A stretch of DNA of 64,000 nt from Dyella sp. RRB7 (lineage in GTDB: Bacteria; Pseudomonadota; Gammaproteobacteria; Xanthomonadales; Rhodanobacteraceae). Where the stretch lies: contig NZ_JAKWJS010000001.1 of assembly GCF_022761115.1 (NCBI RefSeq), forward strand, positions 1,240,001 to 1,304,000, read 5' to 3'. The position numbers and the translations under genes were made by a program. The notes under the pieces are model-generated. The model did not search any database. It was not told where the DNA came from and saw only the letters and a program-made list of their open reading frames with translations. Shown here piece by piece: positions 35,083 through 43,686 of the stretch (position 1 is its first letter; every line of letters starts with the position of its first letter).

Positions 35083-36852
35083 TCAGTGTCCCGGCAGCAG
35101 GCTGCTGTCGGGTGAGCCATCCGGATGGGCAAGCCAGGACACGCGATTGCGCTGCCCGGGGCAGCCCTGACCATTGCTGTCGCTGGTCAACGCGCCGGCC
35201 TGCGTGGTCAACGACGCGCGATAGCAGCCGCCCAGCGAATCGCGGAAGGCAAAGTCCTGTGCGCTCTGCTGCCCGCTGTGGCCGGTGACGGCACCGCTGG
35301 CATCCAACGCCAGCGTATCGGCGCTGTCGACCCTGTTGTCGATATCGGCGGCATACACCGTCATGCCGAGCAGGCGACGCTCGTCATGCTGGCGATAGCC
35401 TTGGTGCACCGTGCTGCCCGAGCTGCTGCTGCCGTCGCTGGCCAGCAACTGGTTGTAGTCGAGCGCGAAGGGATAACTGAAGCGCTCGCGACGTTCCACC
35501 GTGAGCAGGTTGCCGACATGGCTCTGGCTGACGCTGTCGGACCAGGCGTACTGCCAGGTTTGCTGGCGATACGTGCTGCTGTTGATGGTGAAACGCTGGC
35601 GGTCATCGAAGCCCACGTCCTGCGTCACCGTGCTGGTGATGCGGCCATGCGAGGTGGTTGCGTAGCCTTCGATGACGAAGTGACGGTTGAGTCGCGTGGT
35701 GATGTCGCCCGAGGTGTTGCCACTGCTGTCGGTGGCCAGCGTGCTGCCGATGCGGGGCGTCGGTGCCTGGCCCGCCAGGGTGTTGCGCGTGATCCGGCCA
35801 CTGACCTGCTTGGTATGGGCATCGCGATAGACCAGCAGCGTGGCGGTGGCGGAGAAGTAACCGTTGGCGCCGGCCACCTGCAAAGCCACTTCATGCGGGT
35901 TGCCATCGCTGAGCTGGCCGGCGAACGGCGTCAGGTCGACGCGATACGGCATGAAGTCGAGCGTCTGCACGCCGGGCGTGGGACGCCACAGGTACGGATC
36001 GATACCGCCGGTATAGATCCACGGATACACCGGCGCCACGCCAGCCGGCTGGCCATCGATGCTGATCTCCGCCTCGCGGAAGTTGCCGCCGCCACACTCC
36101 TGCACCTGCGCGGCGTAGGCGTTGGGCACGCAGGTGTACCAGAACTCGTCGCCGCTCTGGCTCTGCGTGAACACATCCAGGTACGCGCGTTCCACGTTGC
36201 GCGGCAAGCTGAGCGTGCGCGCCAACGTGTCGGTCGGTGAATTGAGCGTGGTGGTGCTGCCCACCGGATCGGACCCCAGCGGATACACCGCATCGGGCAC
36301 ATCGGCCGCACGCACCTGCGCGCTGGCCGGGTAGAACAGCAGCCGCGCGGTACCGTGGATCACGCCGGTGTACGTGCTGTTCACCACGTTGCCGATGATG
36401 GCCTGGCCCTGCCCGGCACGACGCAACAAGGTGGCGTAATCGGTGAGGTCGCGCTCGACATGCCAGCTCGGCGCGACTGCCGCGGAAGGTTCCTGCGTAG
36501 TGCCGAAATAGAGATTCACGCCGCCCAGCCAGAGCGTGGCGGTGCGGTCGTACTGGCGCCCCGCGGTGACCGAGAAATCCGCCTCCAGCACCACCTTGGC
36601 CCACGGGCCGCCACACCCGCCGGGTGGCGCGTAGCTGTAAGGCCGTGCATTGAAATCGGTAAACGTCACATCGGTGAACAACACCACCTGGCACGGCGGT
36701 CCCGGCGGGCGCGGCACGCCCGGGTCGGCCACCACCACGTTGCTTGATCCGATCACCGGATCGGCGCTGGCTTGCGCGACCAGCCCACCGGCCAGCGCCA
36801 ACAGCACGCCGGTCAACACCAGACGACGGCGAAACCATCCCTTGGGCACCAT
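35083..36852 (-). CDS. Secreted peptide-N4-asparagine amidase A (PNGase A)-like protein
   Basis: A 589-residue exported protein with a signal peptide near MVPKGWFRRRLVLTGVLLALAGGLVAQASA. The body matches the PNGase A family: QVVLFTDVTFTDFNARPYSY, ATLWLGGVNLYFGTTQEPS, and VERAYLDVFTQSQSGDEFWYTCVPN, quoted in part. Plant PNGase A removes N-glycans from glycopeptides; bacterial members are less studied. The ATG at 36850-36852 follows GGGGAG. It stands between a TonB gene and a YkgJ-type gene. Bacterial substrates are not known; host or environmental glycoproteins are plausible. Confidence 0.82.
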   Translation of the reverse strand: MVPKGWFRRRLVLTGVLLALAGGLVAQASADPVIGSSNVVVADPGVPRPPGPPCQVVLFTDVTFTDFNARPYSYAPPGGCGGPWAKVVLEADFSVTAGRQYDRTATLWLGGVNLYFGTTQEPSAAVAPSWHVERDLTDYATLLRRAGQGQAIIGNVVNSTYTGVIHGTARLLFYPASAQVRAADVPDAVYPLGSDPVGSTTTLNSPTDTLARTLSLPRNVERAYLDVFTQSQSGDEFWYTCVPNAYAAQVQECGGGNFREAEISIDGQPAGVAPVYPWIYTGGIDPYLWRPTPGVQTLDFMPYRVDLTPFAGQLSDGNPHEVALQVAGANGYFSATATLLVYRDAHTKQVSGRITRNTLAGQAPTPRIGSTLATDSSGNTSGDITTRLNRHFVIEGYATTSHGRITSTVTQDVGFDDRQRFTINSSTYRQQTWQYAWSDSVSQSHVGNLLTVERRERFSYPFALDYNQLLASDGSSSSGSTVHQGYRQHDERRLLGMTVYAADIDNRVDSADTLALDASGAVTGHSGQQSAQDFAFRDSLGGCYRASLTTQAGALTSDSNGQGCPGQRNRVSWLAHPDGSPDSSLLPGH

Positions 36853-36991
36853 AACGTTCACTCCCCGCGATGTGCCCCCTGCGCCGCGCACGCTATCACG
36901 TGCACCCGGCCGGGGTCACAGCCCATGGGACGTCCATCCGGCCACGCCGTGCATGGCGCGCCGATCCGTGACCCTGGTCGTGAAGGAGGCG

Positions 36992-37258
36992 TCAGACGGC
37001 GCGGGTGGCCGCTTCGAGCGCCGCCAGGTAAGCCAGGGCCTGCATGCGATCGTCGCCGCACATCGCCGCCTCGGCTCGAAGCCCCGCGCAGACGGGAGGC
37101 CGCTCCGGCCGGCCAAAGATGGCGCAACGGTTGTCGTCGGTAAGCTGCACGCAACGCACACCGGCGGGCTTGCTCAACGGCATTCCCGGAATCGGCGAGG
37201 AGATCGACGGCGCGATGCAGCAGGCGCCGCAACCGGCGCGGCAGCGCAACGCCGTCAC
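36992..37258 (-). CDS. YkgJ-family cysteine-cluster protein
   Basis: An 88-residue protein with eight Cys in the order expected of the family: CRAGCGACC, then GVRCVQL, NRCAIFG, PPVCAGL and AAMCGDD. It probably binds Zn or Fe/S as a small metal-binding protein, but the role is not known. The only in-frame start close to the first Cys is GTG at 37256-37258, 37 bp after aroE; the open frame extends upstream inside aroE. Start confidence is therefore moderate. It is too short for automatic gene calling to be reliable. Confidence 0.7.
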   Translation of the reverse strand: MTALRCRAGCGACCIAPSISSPIPGMPLSKPAGVRCVQLTDDNRCAIFGRPERPPVCAGLRAEAAMCGDDRMQALAYLAALEAATRAV

Positions 37259-37295
37259 CCTTCGACGCCTTGGTGACGGCGATGCCGCATGACCT

Positions 37296-38126
37296 TCAGC
37301 CGTACTGCTGGCGCAGCTGGGCGTACACCGGGTCGGTATCCGGGCGCTGGCCGTGCCACAGCTCGAAGGCATCGGCGGCGGTTTCCACCAGCATGCCCAG
37401 GCCGTCGAACGCGTAGCGTGCGCCGGCCGTGCGCGCCCAGGCGAGGAAGCCGGTGGCGGCCTCGCCATAGGAAAGGTCGTAGCACAGCGCACGATTGCCC
37501 ACGATGGCGAACGGCAAATCGAGCGACGCGCCGAGCACGCCGGCCGAGGTGGCGTTGACGATCAGGTCGAAGGCGCCCAGGTCGGCCAGGTCTTCCCAGT
37601 AGCGCGTATGCGCACGCGCCGGGTCGCCGATGGCGTCGGCCAGCGCATCGGCCGTTTCGGGCGTGCGGTTGACGATGGTGAGCGTTTCCACGCCCGCGTC
37701 GAGCAACGCCCAGGCCGCGCCGTGGGCAGCGCCGCCAGCGCCGAGCAGCAACGCGGTATGGCCGCGCAGGTCGACCTCATGGCGCTCGGTGATGTCGCGC
37801 ACCATGCCGTCGCCATCGGTGTTGTGGGCAGCGAGCCGGCCGTCGGGCAGGGCGGTGAGCACATTGGCGCTGCCGGCGCGGCTGGCCGCTTCGCTGCGCT
37901 CATGCGCCAGCGCGAAGGCGGCGGCCTTGTGCGGCAGGGTCACGTTGGCGCCGCGCCCGCCCTCGGCAAAGAACTGGTGCACGGCGGCGTTGAAGGCGTC
38001 CGGTGCGGCATCGATGGTGCGGTATTCCAGCTCCAGCCCGAACTGGTGGGCGAAGGCCTGGTGAATCTGCGGCGAGAGCGAATGGCTGATGGGGTGGCCA
38101 AATACCGCGAACTGTCCTGCACTCAT
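37296..38126 (-). CDS. aroE: Shikimate dehydrogenase
   Basis: A 276-residue cytoplasmic NADP enzyme that reduces 3-dehydroshikimate in aromatic amino acid synthesis. Substrate-binding motif [15 protein letters not shown] at the N terminus, conserved [13 protein letters not shown] containing the catalytic Lys, and the nucleotide fold [16 protein letters not shown] with NRTPE. Size is normal. The YkgJ-type gene follows on the same strand. Confidence 0.95.
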   Translation of the reverse strand: MSAGQFAVFGHPISHSLSPQIHQAFAHQFGLELEYRTIDAAPDAFNAAVHQFFAEGGRGANVTLPHKAAAFALAHERSEAASRAGSANVLTALPDGRLAAHNTDGDGMVRDITERHEVDLRGHTALLLGAGGAAHGAAWALLDAGVETLTIVNRTPETADALADAIGDPARAHTRYWEDLADLGAFDLIVNATSAGVLGASLDLPFAIVGNRALCYDLSYGEAATGFLAWARTAGARYAFDGLGMLVETAADAFELWHGQRPDTDPVYAQLRQQYG

Positions 38127-38269
38127 GCGAGCTCCTGGTGACGTCGATGCCGGGAGGTCTGCCGCCCGGTGCTAAGCCAGGCATTTTAGCCCGCGCGGGC
38201 GCGCCATCGCAGGTTTTGAGATCGGGCTGCCGCAGGCTGTGCCCCCTACCCACCGACTGGACCACCACG

Positions 38270-38527
38270 ATGCGCCCGACCCATCCGCAAGCCGCTCTCC
38301 ACGAACGCCTGCTCGGCGCATCCCTGTTGTGGCTGCTGGCTGGCGTGGTGTTGCTGCTGACCACGCTGGTGCCCGCGCGCACCGAACTGCTGGGCTGGAC
38401 GCCGGCGTTCTGGCTGGTCGGCGCCCCGCTGGTGGTGGTGCTGGCGCTGGAGCCCTCGCTGCCGCGCCAGCTGCTTGCCTTGCTGCGCCCGCGCCGCCAG
38501 CGCGCACCCCAGCCGATCTGGCACTGA
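38270..38527 (+). CDS. Small hypothetical membrane protein
   Basis: An 85-residue protein with two hydrophobic segments (LLGASLLWLLAGVVLLLTTLV and WTPAFWLVGAPLVVVLALEP) and a basic C terminus (RPRRQRAPQPIWH). The ATG at 38270 is the last Met before the hydrophobic part; the frame is open 132 bp further upstream. The function is not recognised. It diverges from aroE and converges on the ATP-grasp gene. Confidence 0.5.
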   Translation: MRPTHPQAALHERLLGASLLWLLAGVVLLLTTLVPARTELLGWTPAFWLVGAPLVVVLALEPSLPRQLLALLRPRRQRAPQPIWH

Positions 38528-38676
38528 ATTCCGCTTGGCAGTGGATACCGCGGCCGGAGGCGCCGCGGTTGGCAGCTCCGCGCGATGGCCTTGGATGGCT
38601 GGGCACATCGCCGGGGCGGCGCGAGGGATCGCGCCTGGTGTTGCCGGCAGTCCATGGAGGGACTGCCGCATGCCTA

Positions 38677-40161
38677 CTAGCCGGGCTTGCCCAGGCGCTT
38701 GCGTTCCATGCGGCGCAGGAACTCCTGCATGATGCGCAGATAAAGCTCGTCGCCGAGATAGGCATCCTCGACGCCCGCATCGATCGACGGGTTGTCGTTC
38801 ACCTCGATCACCACCGGCTTGTCGCCGGCCTGCTTGAGGTCCACGCCGTACAGGCCATCGCCCACCGCCTGGGTGGCCTTGAGCGCCAGCTTCACCACTT
38901 CGGCCGGCGCGTCGCGCACGGCGATGGTTTCGAAACCGCCCGACTTGGCCGTGCCCTTGGCGCCATGGTTGTAGATCTGCCAGTGGCCGCGCGACATGTA
39001 GTACTTGCAGGCATACAACGGCTCGTTGTTGAACACGCCGATGCGCCAGTCGAACCCGGTATAGACGAACTCCTGCACCAGCAGCAGCGCACTGTGCTGG
39101 AACAGTTCGGCGGCGGCCTTGCCCAGCGCCTCCTCGGTTTCCACCTTGACCACGCCGCGCGAGAACGAGCCGTCGGGAATCTTCAGCACCAGCGGGTAGC
39201 CGAGCCGCGCGGCGACTTCCTTCAGGCCCTTGGCGTCGTCGCGGTAGAGGATCTCCGTGCGCGGCACGGCGAGCTTGCGCGACACCATCAGGTCGTTGAG
39301 GAAGATCTTGTTGGTGCAACGCAGGATCGAGGTCGGGTCGTCGATCACCACCATGCCTTCCTTCTCCGCGCGGTGCGCAAAGCGGTAGGTGTGGTTGTCG
39401 CTGGCGGTGGTTTCGCGGATGAACAGGCCGTCGTACTCGGCCAGGCGCTGGTAGTCGTTCTTGCCGATGGGATCGACCTCGATGCCCAGTTCCTTGCCGG
39501 CGGCGATGAACGACTTCAACGCCTTCTTGTTCGACGGCGGCATCTGTTCGGCCGGGTCGACCAGCATGGCGATGTCGTAGCGGAACTGCCTGCGCGCCTT
39601 GGGCTTGCGCCACAGCTTCTTGCTGAAGCGGTCCAGCTCCTCGGCGAAAGCGTCTTCCTGCTGGTCGACCAGGGTGTGCAGGCCCACCGGCTTGATCGCG
39701 CTGATCTGCCACACGCGGTCGCGCTCGAACTCGATGCGCAGCAGCGGGCAGGGGAACATTTCGAACACCTGGCGCGCAAGATCCTGCAACGCGGGGTAGG
39801 CGGTCTGGCCGAAGTACACCAGGATGCCGAAGTCGGTGGTGTCGCGCCCGCCCGCCGGCAGGAAATGGGTGAGCCGGGTGCTGAGGTCCTCGATGTCCAG
39901 GCCGTACAGCGAGCGGCGGCGCAGGTCGTTCACCGTGCGCACCGACGGCATCACGCGATGCCCGCGCGCCTCGGCCAGCAGCGACACGTAATAGCCGGTG
40001 CCCAGGTACTTGTAGCTGCGACAAAGGTTGATGACGTGCGTGCGCTCGTCGTCGCCGCCCACCGGCTCGCGCAGGTAGTCCATCGCGGTGACCACGTCCA
40101 CGGACGGGTAGTAGGAGCTCCAGTCGGAAGCTTTCTCGACGACGATGACGAGCCGGGTCAT
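38677..40161 (-). CDS. RimK-like ATP-grasp ligase with RLAN N-terminal domain
   Basis: A 494-residue cytoplasmic protein. The first half (about 1-220, opening TRLVIVVEKASDWSSYYPSVDV) matches the RimK-like ATP-grasp N-terminal domain; the second half is an ATP-grasp ligase with NKIFLNDLMVSRKLAVPRTEI, LVLKIPDGSFSRGVVKVET and the metal-binding EVNDNPSID near the end. Such enzymes form amide bonds between a carboxylate and an amine. The target is unknown; peptide tagging or a small-peptide product are both possible. It is divergent from a GNAT acetyltransferase, a recurring pairing in proteobacteria. I start at the ATG at 40159-40161. Confidence 0.85.
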   Translation of the reverse strand: MTRLVIVVEKASDWSSYYPSVDVVTAMDYLREPVGGDDERTHVINLCRSYKYLGTGYYVSLLAEARGHRVMPSVRTVNDLRRRSLYGLDIEDLSTRLTHFLPAGGRDTTDFGILVYFGQTAYPALQDLARQVFEMFPCPLLRIEFERDRVWQISAIKPVGLHTLVDQQEDAFAEELDRFSKKLWRKPKARRQFRYDIAMLVDPAEQMPPSNKKALKSFIAAGKELGIEVDPIGKNDYQRLAEYDGLFIRETTASDNHTYRFAHRAEKEGMVVIDDPTSILRCTNKIFLNDLMVSRKLAVPRTEILYRDDAKGLKEVAARLGYPLVLKIPDGSFSRGVVKVETEEALGKAAAELFQHSALLLVQEFVYTGFDWRIGVFNNEPLYACKYYMSRGHWQIYNHGAKGTAKSGGFETIAVRDAPAEVVKLALKATQAVGDGLYGVDLKQAGDKPVVIEVNDNPSIDAGVEDAYLGDELYLRIMQEFLRRMERKRLGKPG

Positions 40162-40364
40162 GACACCTCTGTCGGATGGAACGGAGGTAGTGTCGTCACG
40201 CGGGGAAAACGGGGCGGCACCGCACAAGGCGCGCAGTGTGGCACAGGAAGCGGCGTGGCACTGAAGCTGGCTTAAATGCGCCACAAGTCATCATTGCCCC
40301 CGAAGGACCCGGAGACTAGAGTGCGCCGCTTGCCTTTCCTCCTGCCCCGCGAGATCCGCCCCTG

Positions 40365-40838
40365 ATGACCCCCATGCCCGCGACCGCCGCCGTGCGCGTG
40401 CGCCGTGCTGAACTCTCCGATCTCGATGACCTCGTCGCGCTGGAGGAACACAGCTTCGCCACCGACCGCCTGAGCCGGGCGCAATATCGCCGCCATCTGG
40501 ACAGCGAGACCGCACAGGTACTGGTGGCCAGCGCCAATCATCGACGCTTCCTGGGCACGGCGGTGGTGTTTTTCCGCAAGGGCACGCAGGTGGCGCGGCT
40601 GTATTCGATAGCCACCCGCGCCGAAGCGCGCGGCAAGGGCGTGGGCTCGGCCCTGCTGGACGCGGCCGAGCACGCGGCCAGGCGCCGTCGCTGCAAGGTG
40701 CTGCGATTGGAAGTGCGCACCGACAACGACGATGCCATCCGCCTGTACGAACGCCTGGGTTACCAGCGCATCGGCCACTACGCGCGCTATTACGGCGATG
40801 GCGCCGATGCGTGGCGGTATGAGAAGGCGCTGGCCTGA
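40365..40838 (+). CDS. GNAT family N-acetyltransferase (RimI-like)
   Basis: A 157-residue GNAT enzyme. The acetyl-CoA binding motif A is LYSIATRAEARGKGVGSALLD and motif B is VRTDNDDAIRLYERLGYQR. It transfers an acetyl or aminoacyl group, perhaps to a peptide amine. It is divergent from the RimK-like ATP-grasp gene across 203 bp, and I infer a joint pathway. Closed by a TTCCCTCTCC palindrome. Confidence 0.87.
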   Translation: MTPMPATAAVRVRRAELSDLDDLVALEEHSFATDRLSRAQYRRHLDSETAQVLVASANHRRFLGTAVVFFRKGTQVARLYSIATRAEARGKGVGSALLDAAEHAARRRRCKVLRLEVRTDNDDAIRLYERLGYQRIGHYARYYGDGADAWRYEKALA

Positions 40839-40865
40839 TTCCCTCTCCCCACAGGAGAGGGGAAG
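40839..40865. repeat. TTCCCTCTCC palindrome between convergent genes
   Basis: A near-perfect hairpin, TTCCCTCTCC with a short loop and GGAGAGGGGAA, related to the repeat at 10682-10708. It directly follows the GNAT stop and precedes the stop of the convergent membrane-protein gene. Confidence 0.65.
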
Positions 40866-40871
40866 AAGAGC

Positions 40872-41555
40872 TTAGAACGGCTGCGCGATCTTCTGCTCCG
40901 TCGCTTCATCCGGCCGCGCCACCAGCGCCCCGGTGCGCAGCAGGCTCACTGTGTAATGGCCCTGGTCCACCAGCGGCAGAAACACGCCGCTGCCGAACAG
41001 CACGTCCACGTCGGGCACCCATTGCGGATACTGCTTGTGCAGGTCGAGCAGGTCGAAACCGCCAGCCTCGTTGAAGTCGATCACCGTGCGCGGTGCCTGG
41101 GCCTCATCGGTGGGGTCGTCGTAGCGGCCGGACAGGCGGTCCAGGCGGTACAGCGGCGGCAACCCGGCCAGCATGGCCGGCAGTTTCCACTTCAGCACCA
41201 CGGCTTCCACGCGCCAGGCATCGCCGGCCAGCATCAGCTGGCGCGTCGCGCCATCGGGCCAGTGCAGCACCAGCGACCAGCGCTGCGGCGAGAGAATGTG
41301 CGCGTCGATCTCCACCACCGGCGTTTCCTCGGCCAGCAGGCGGTAGCCACGCAGGGCGAAGCCTGCCCCGGTCAGCGCCAGGGTCAGCGCGAACGACACC
41401 AGCAACACCAGCGCCCGCCAGCTGGCGGCCAGTCGCTGCCCGTCGTGCAGGCGCTGGCGCAGGACCACCAGCTGCACCAGGGTGAACATCAGTGCGATCA
41501 CCGCCAGGATCAGCAGGATCGTCGTCGGCATGCGCAACAGCGCGGTCCAGTCCAT
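40872..41555 (-). CDS. Conserved membrane protein of unknown function
   Basis: A 227-residue protein with two N-terminal hydrophobic segments (TTILLILAVIALMFTLVQLVVL and LVLLVSFALTLALTGAGFAL) and a C-terminal soluble domain (about 90-227) that contains the motif WSLVLHWPDGATRQLML. I do not recognise a catalytic site. The ATG at 41553-41555 gives MDWTALLRM; an upstream extension adds 16 residues. It is divergent from lptM across 136 bp. Orthologues are sometimes called cation or multidrug efflux pumps, but I see no support for that. Confidence 0.65.
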   Translation of the reverse strand: MDWTALLRMPTTILLILAVIALMFTLVQLVVLRQRLHDGQRLAASWRALVLLVSFALTLALTGAGFALRGYRLLAEETPVVEIDAHILSPQRWSLVLHWPDGATRQLMLAGDAWRVEAVVLKWKLPAMLAGLPPLYRLDRLSGRYDDPTDEAQAPRTVIDFNEAGGFDLLDLHKQYPQWVPDVDVLFGSGVFLPLVDQGHYTVSLLRTGALVARPDEATEQKIAQPF

Positions 41556-41691
41556 CGTCGTACTTCTGCTTCGCGTACCGCGCGCGGGCGGCGACGGCGG
41601 CATGATAGCGGCTGACTGGGCGGGTTAGCGGGCGGTCGCCACGTTTTTGAGGCTTCCCTATACTGCGGCGGTCCCTGCCGGAAACCTTCCC

Positions 41692-42072
41692 ATGCGTCGA
41701 TCCCTGTTGCTGCTACCGCTGTGTTCCGTGTTTGCCCTGCTCGCCGGCTGCGGCAACAAGGGGCCGCTGTACATTCCCAAGCCGACGCCAGCCCCTGCGG
41801 CGGCGCCGGTCCATCCGGCCGCACCGGCAGCCACCGTCACCACGGCGTCACCCGCCGCGCCCGCACCGGTGCACGGCTTCGTGACGGACCTGAAGGCCTT
41901 CGACGCCTTTATCGCCACGCACCCGACGCCGGAACAGTTCCGCACGGCCTATCCGGACGTGCTGCTGGTGACGCCAGGCATGCCGAGCACGCGCGAGCTG
42001 CGCAACAACAACAGCCGCTACTTCGCGGAGCTGGACAAGGACGGCCGCATCACCGGCGGCAAGTTCATGTGA
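41692..42072 (+). CDS. lptM: LptM-type lipoprotein with C-terminal extension
   Basis: A 126-residue lipoprotein. The lipobox LLAGCGNKGPLYIP is the LptM (YifL) signature. LptM assists maturation of the LPS translocon LptDE in E. coli, where it is about 67 residues long; here a Pro/Ala linker (about 35-65) is followed by a further 60-residue part, LKAFDAFIATHPTPEQFRTA and RNNNSRYFAELDKDGRITGG. That part has no known role. The stop overlaps the dapF start (TGATG) and the two are surely co-transcribed, as in many gammaproteobacteria. The ATG at 41692 precedes the signal peptide directly. Confidence 0.8.
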   Translation: MRRSLLLLPLCSVFALLAGCGNKGPLYIPKPTPAPAAAPVHPAAPAATVTTASPAAPAPVHGFVTDLKAFDAFIATHPTPEQFRTAYPDVLLVTPGMPSTRELRNNNSRYFAELDKDGRITGGKFM

Positions 42073-42920
42073 TGAAGCTGGCCTTTACCAAGATGCATGG
42101 CATCGGCAACGACTTCGTGATGGTCGATTGCCGGCATCGCCCGTTTCCGCTCGATGCGGCGCAGATCCGCGCCATCGGCGACCGCCATGCCGGCGTGGGC
42201 TTCGACCAGCTGATCAGCATCGAGCCCCGGCGCGATCCTTCCTGTGCCTTCTACTACGGCATCTGGAACACCGACGGTTCGCCCGCGGGCCAGTGCGGCA
42301 ACGGCGTGCGCTGCGTGACGGCGTGGTTGCACCGCGCGGGCGAGCTGGCGGTGGGCGACACCGTGCGGCTGGAGAGTCCTTCCGGCCCGGTCACGGTGCG
42401 CCTGCTCGGTCCCTATGAAGTCACCGTGGACATGGGCGTGCCCGCGTTCGAGCCGGCGCGCATACCGTTTCGCGCCGAGGCCGAGGCGGACAGCTACGCC
42501 ATCGAGGTGGGCGACCAGTCGCTGCAGATCGGCGCCGTATCGATGGGCAACCCGCACGCTGTAACCGTGGTGCCCGACCTGGGCGCGCCGACGCTGTTCC
42601 GCTGGGGCCCGTTGCTGTCGACCCATGAGCGTTTCCCGAAAGGCGCCAACGCGGGCTTCGTGCAGGTGGTCAACCGCGAGCAGCTGCGTCTGCGCGTGCA
42701 CGAGCGCGGCAGCGGCTGGACGCTGGCCTGCGGCACCGGCGCCTGCGCGGCCGTGGCGGTGATGCGTCGCCGCGGCGAAGTGGATGACCGCGTGCGGGTC
42801 AGCCTGCCCGGCGGCAAGCTGACGATCGATTGGGCCGGTCCCGGCCATACCCTGTGGATGACCGGGCCCGCGGCCTTCGTGTTCGAAGGCGAATGGCTGG
42901 GTTCGGGGCCGGCACGTTGA
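42072..42920 (+). CDS. dapF: Diaminopimelate epimerase
   Basis: A 282-residue cytoplasmic enzyme that converts LL- to meso-diaminopimelate for lysine and peptidoglycan. It opens MKLAFTKMHGIGNDFVMVD. The catalytic Cys pair is in GQCGNGVRC (about residue 73) and LACGTGACAAV (about 218). The ATG overlaps the lptM stop. It is followed by the DUF484 gene and xerC, the classical dapF-DUF484-xerC order. Confidence 0.97.
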   Translation: MKLAFTKMHGIGNDFVMVDCRHRPFPLDAAQIRAIGDRHAGVGFDQLISIEPRRDPSCAFYYGIWNTDGSPAGQCGNGVRCVTAWLHRAGELAVGDTVRLESPSGPVTVRLLGPYEVTVDMGVPAFEPARIPFRAEAEADSYAIEVGDQSLQIGAVSMGNPHAVTVVPDLGAPTLFRWGPLLSTHERFPKGANAGFVQVVNREQLRLRVHERGSGWTLACGTGACAAVAVMRRRGEVDDRVRVSLPGGKLTIDWAGPGHTLWMTGPAAFVFEGEWLGSGPAR

Positions 42921-42994
42921 AAGCCGATGCCCGGGCATCGCACACTCCCGGCAGCGACGCACCGTCCCTGCCACCTGGTTTGAGGTAACCGCGC

Positions 42995-43678
42995 ATGTCC
43001 GACACCGCACTCGCCGACACCCTGAGCGCCAGCGACGTGGCCGCGTATCTGCGCCGTCATCCCGAATTCCTCGGCGACTTTCCCGACCTTGCCGCCCAGC
43101 TCACGCTGCCACGCGAGCAAGGCCCGGTGGCTTCGCTGGCCGTCTACCAGTTGCAAAGCCTGCGCGAGAAGAACGCCGAGCTGGAACGCCAGCTCGCCGG
43201 CCTGATCGCCATCGCCGCGGAAAACGAACGCCTGATGCAGCGCGTGCACGACCTCAACGTCGCCGTGCTGCGGGCCACCACCCCGGCGGTGGCGGCGCGC
43301 AGTGTGGTGGCGCGGCTGGCCGACGATTTCAAGACCGACCAGGTACGCCTGCTGCTGTTCGGACCGATCGGCCTGCCGCCGGCGGACTGGCTGGTGCATG
43401 TGCCGGGCGGACGCTCGGCGATGCCGGAGTTCAACGACTTCCTGGCCCACCACGAGCCGGTGGCCGGCCGCCTGTCGGCCGAGCGGCTGTATCGGCTGTT
43501 TGGCGATCACGCGCCGGAAATCCGCTCCGCCGCCATCATGCCGCTGGGCGAGTTCGGCATCCTGGCCATCGGCAGCGGCGACCCCGACCATTTCCAGCCC
43601 GGCATGGGCACGCTGTTCCTGAAGATGATCGCCTCCACCGTTACCGCCGCGCTGCGCCGCTCGCACGAAGGCGTCTGA
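42995..43678 (+). CDS. DUF484 family protein
   Basis: A 227-residue cytoplasmic protein. The opening DVAAYLRRHPEFLGDFPDLAAQLTLP is diagnostic, followed by a coiled coil (REKNAELERQLAGLIAIAAENERL, quoted only as its start) and a GAF-like domain (about 100-225). It is conserved between dapF and xerC in gammaproteobacteria (E. coli YigA). No activity is established; a GAF-like sensor is suggested. The xerC start is 8 bp downstream. Confidence 0.88.
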   Translation: MSDTALADTLSASDVAAYLRRHPEFLGDFPDLAAQLTLPREQGPVASLAVYQLQSLREKNAELERQLAGLIAIAAENERLMQRVHDLNVAVLRATTPAVAARSVVARLADDFKTDQVRLLLFGPIGLPPADWLVHVPGGRSAMPEFNDFLAHHEPVAGRLSAERLYRLFGDHAPEIRSAAIMPLGEFGILAIGSGDPDHFQPGMGTLFLKMIASTVTAALRRSHEGV

Positions 43679-43686
43679 CGCCGGCC

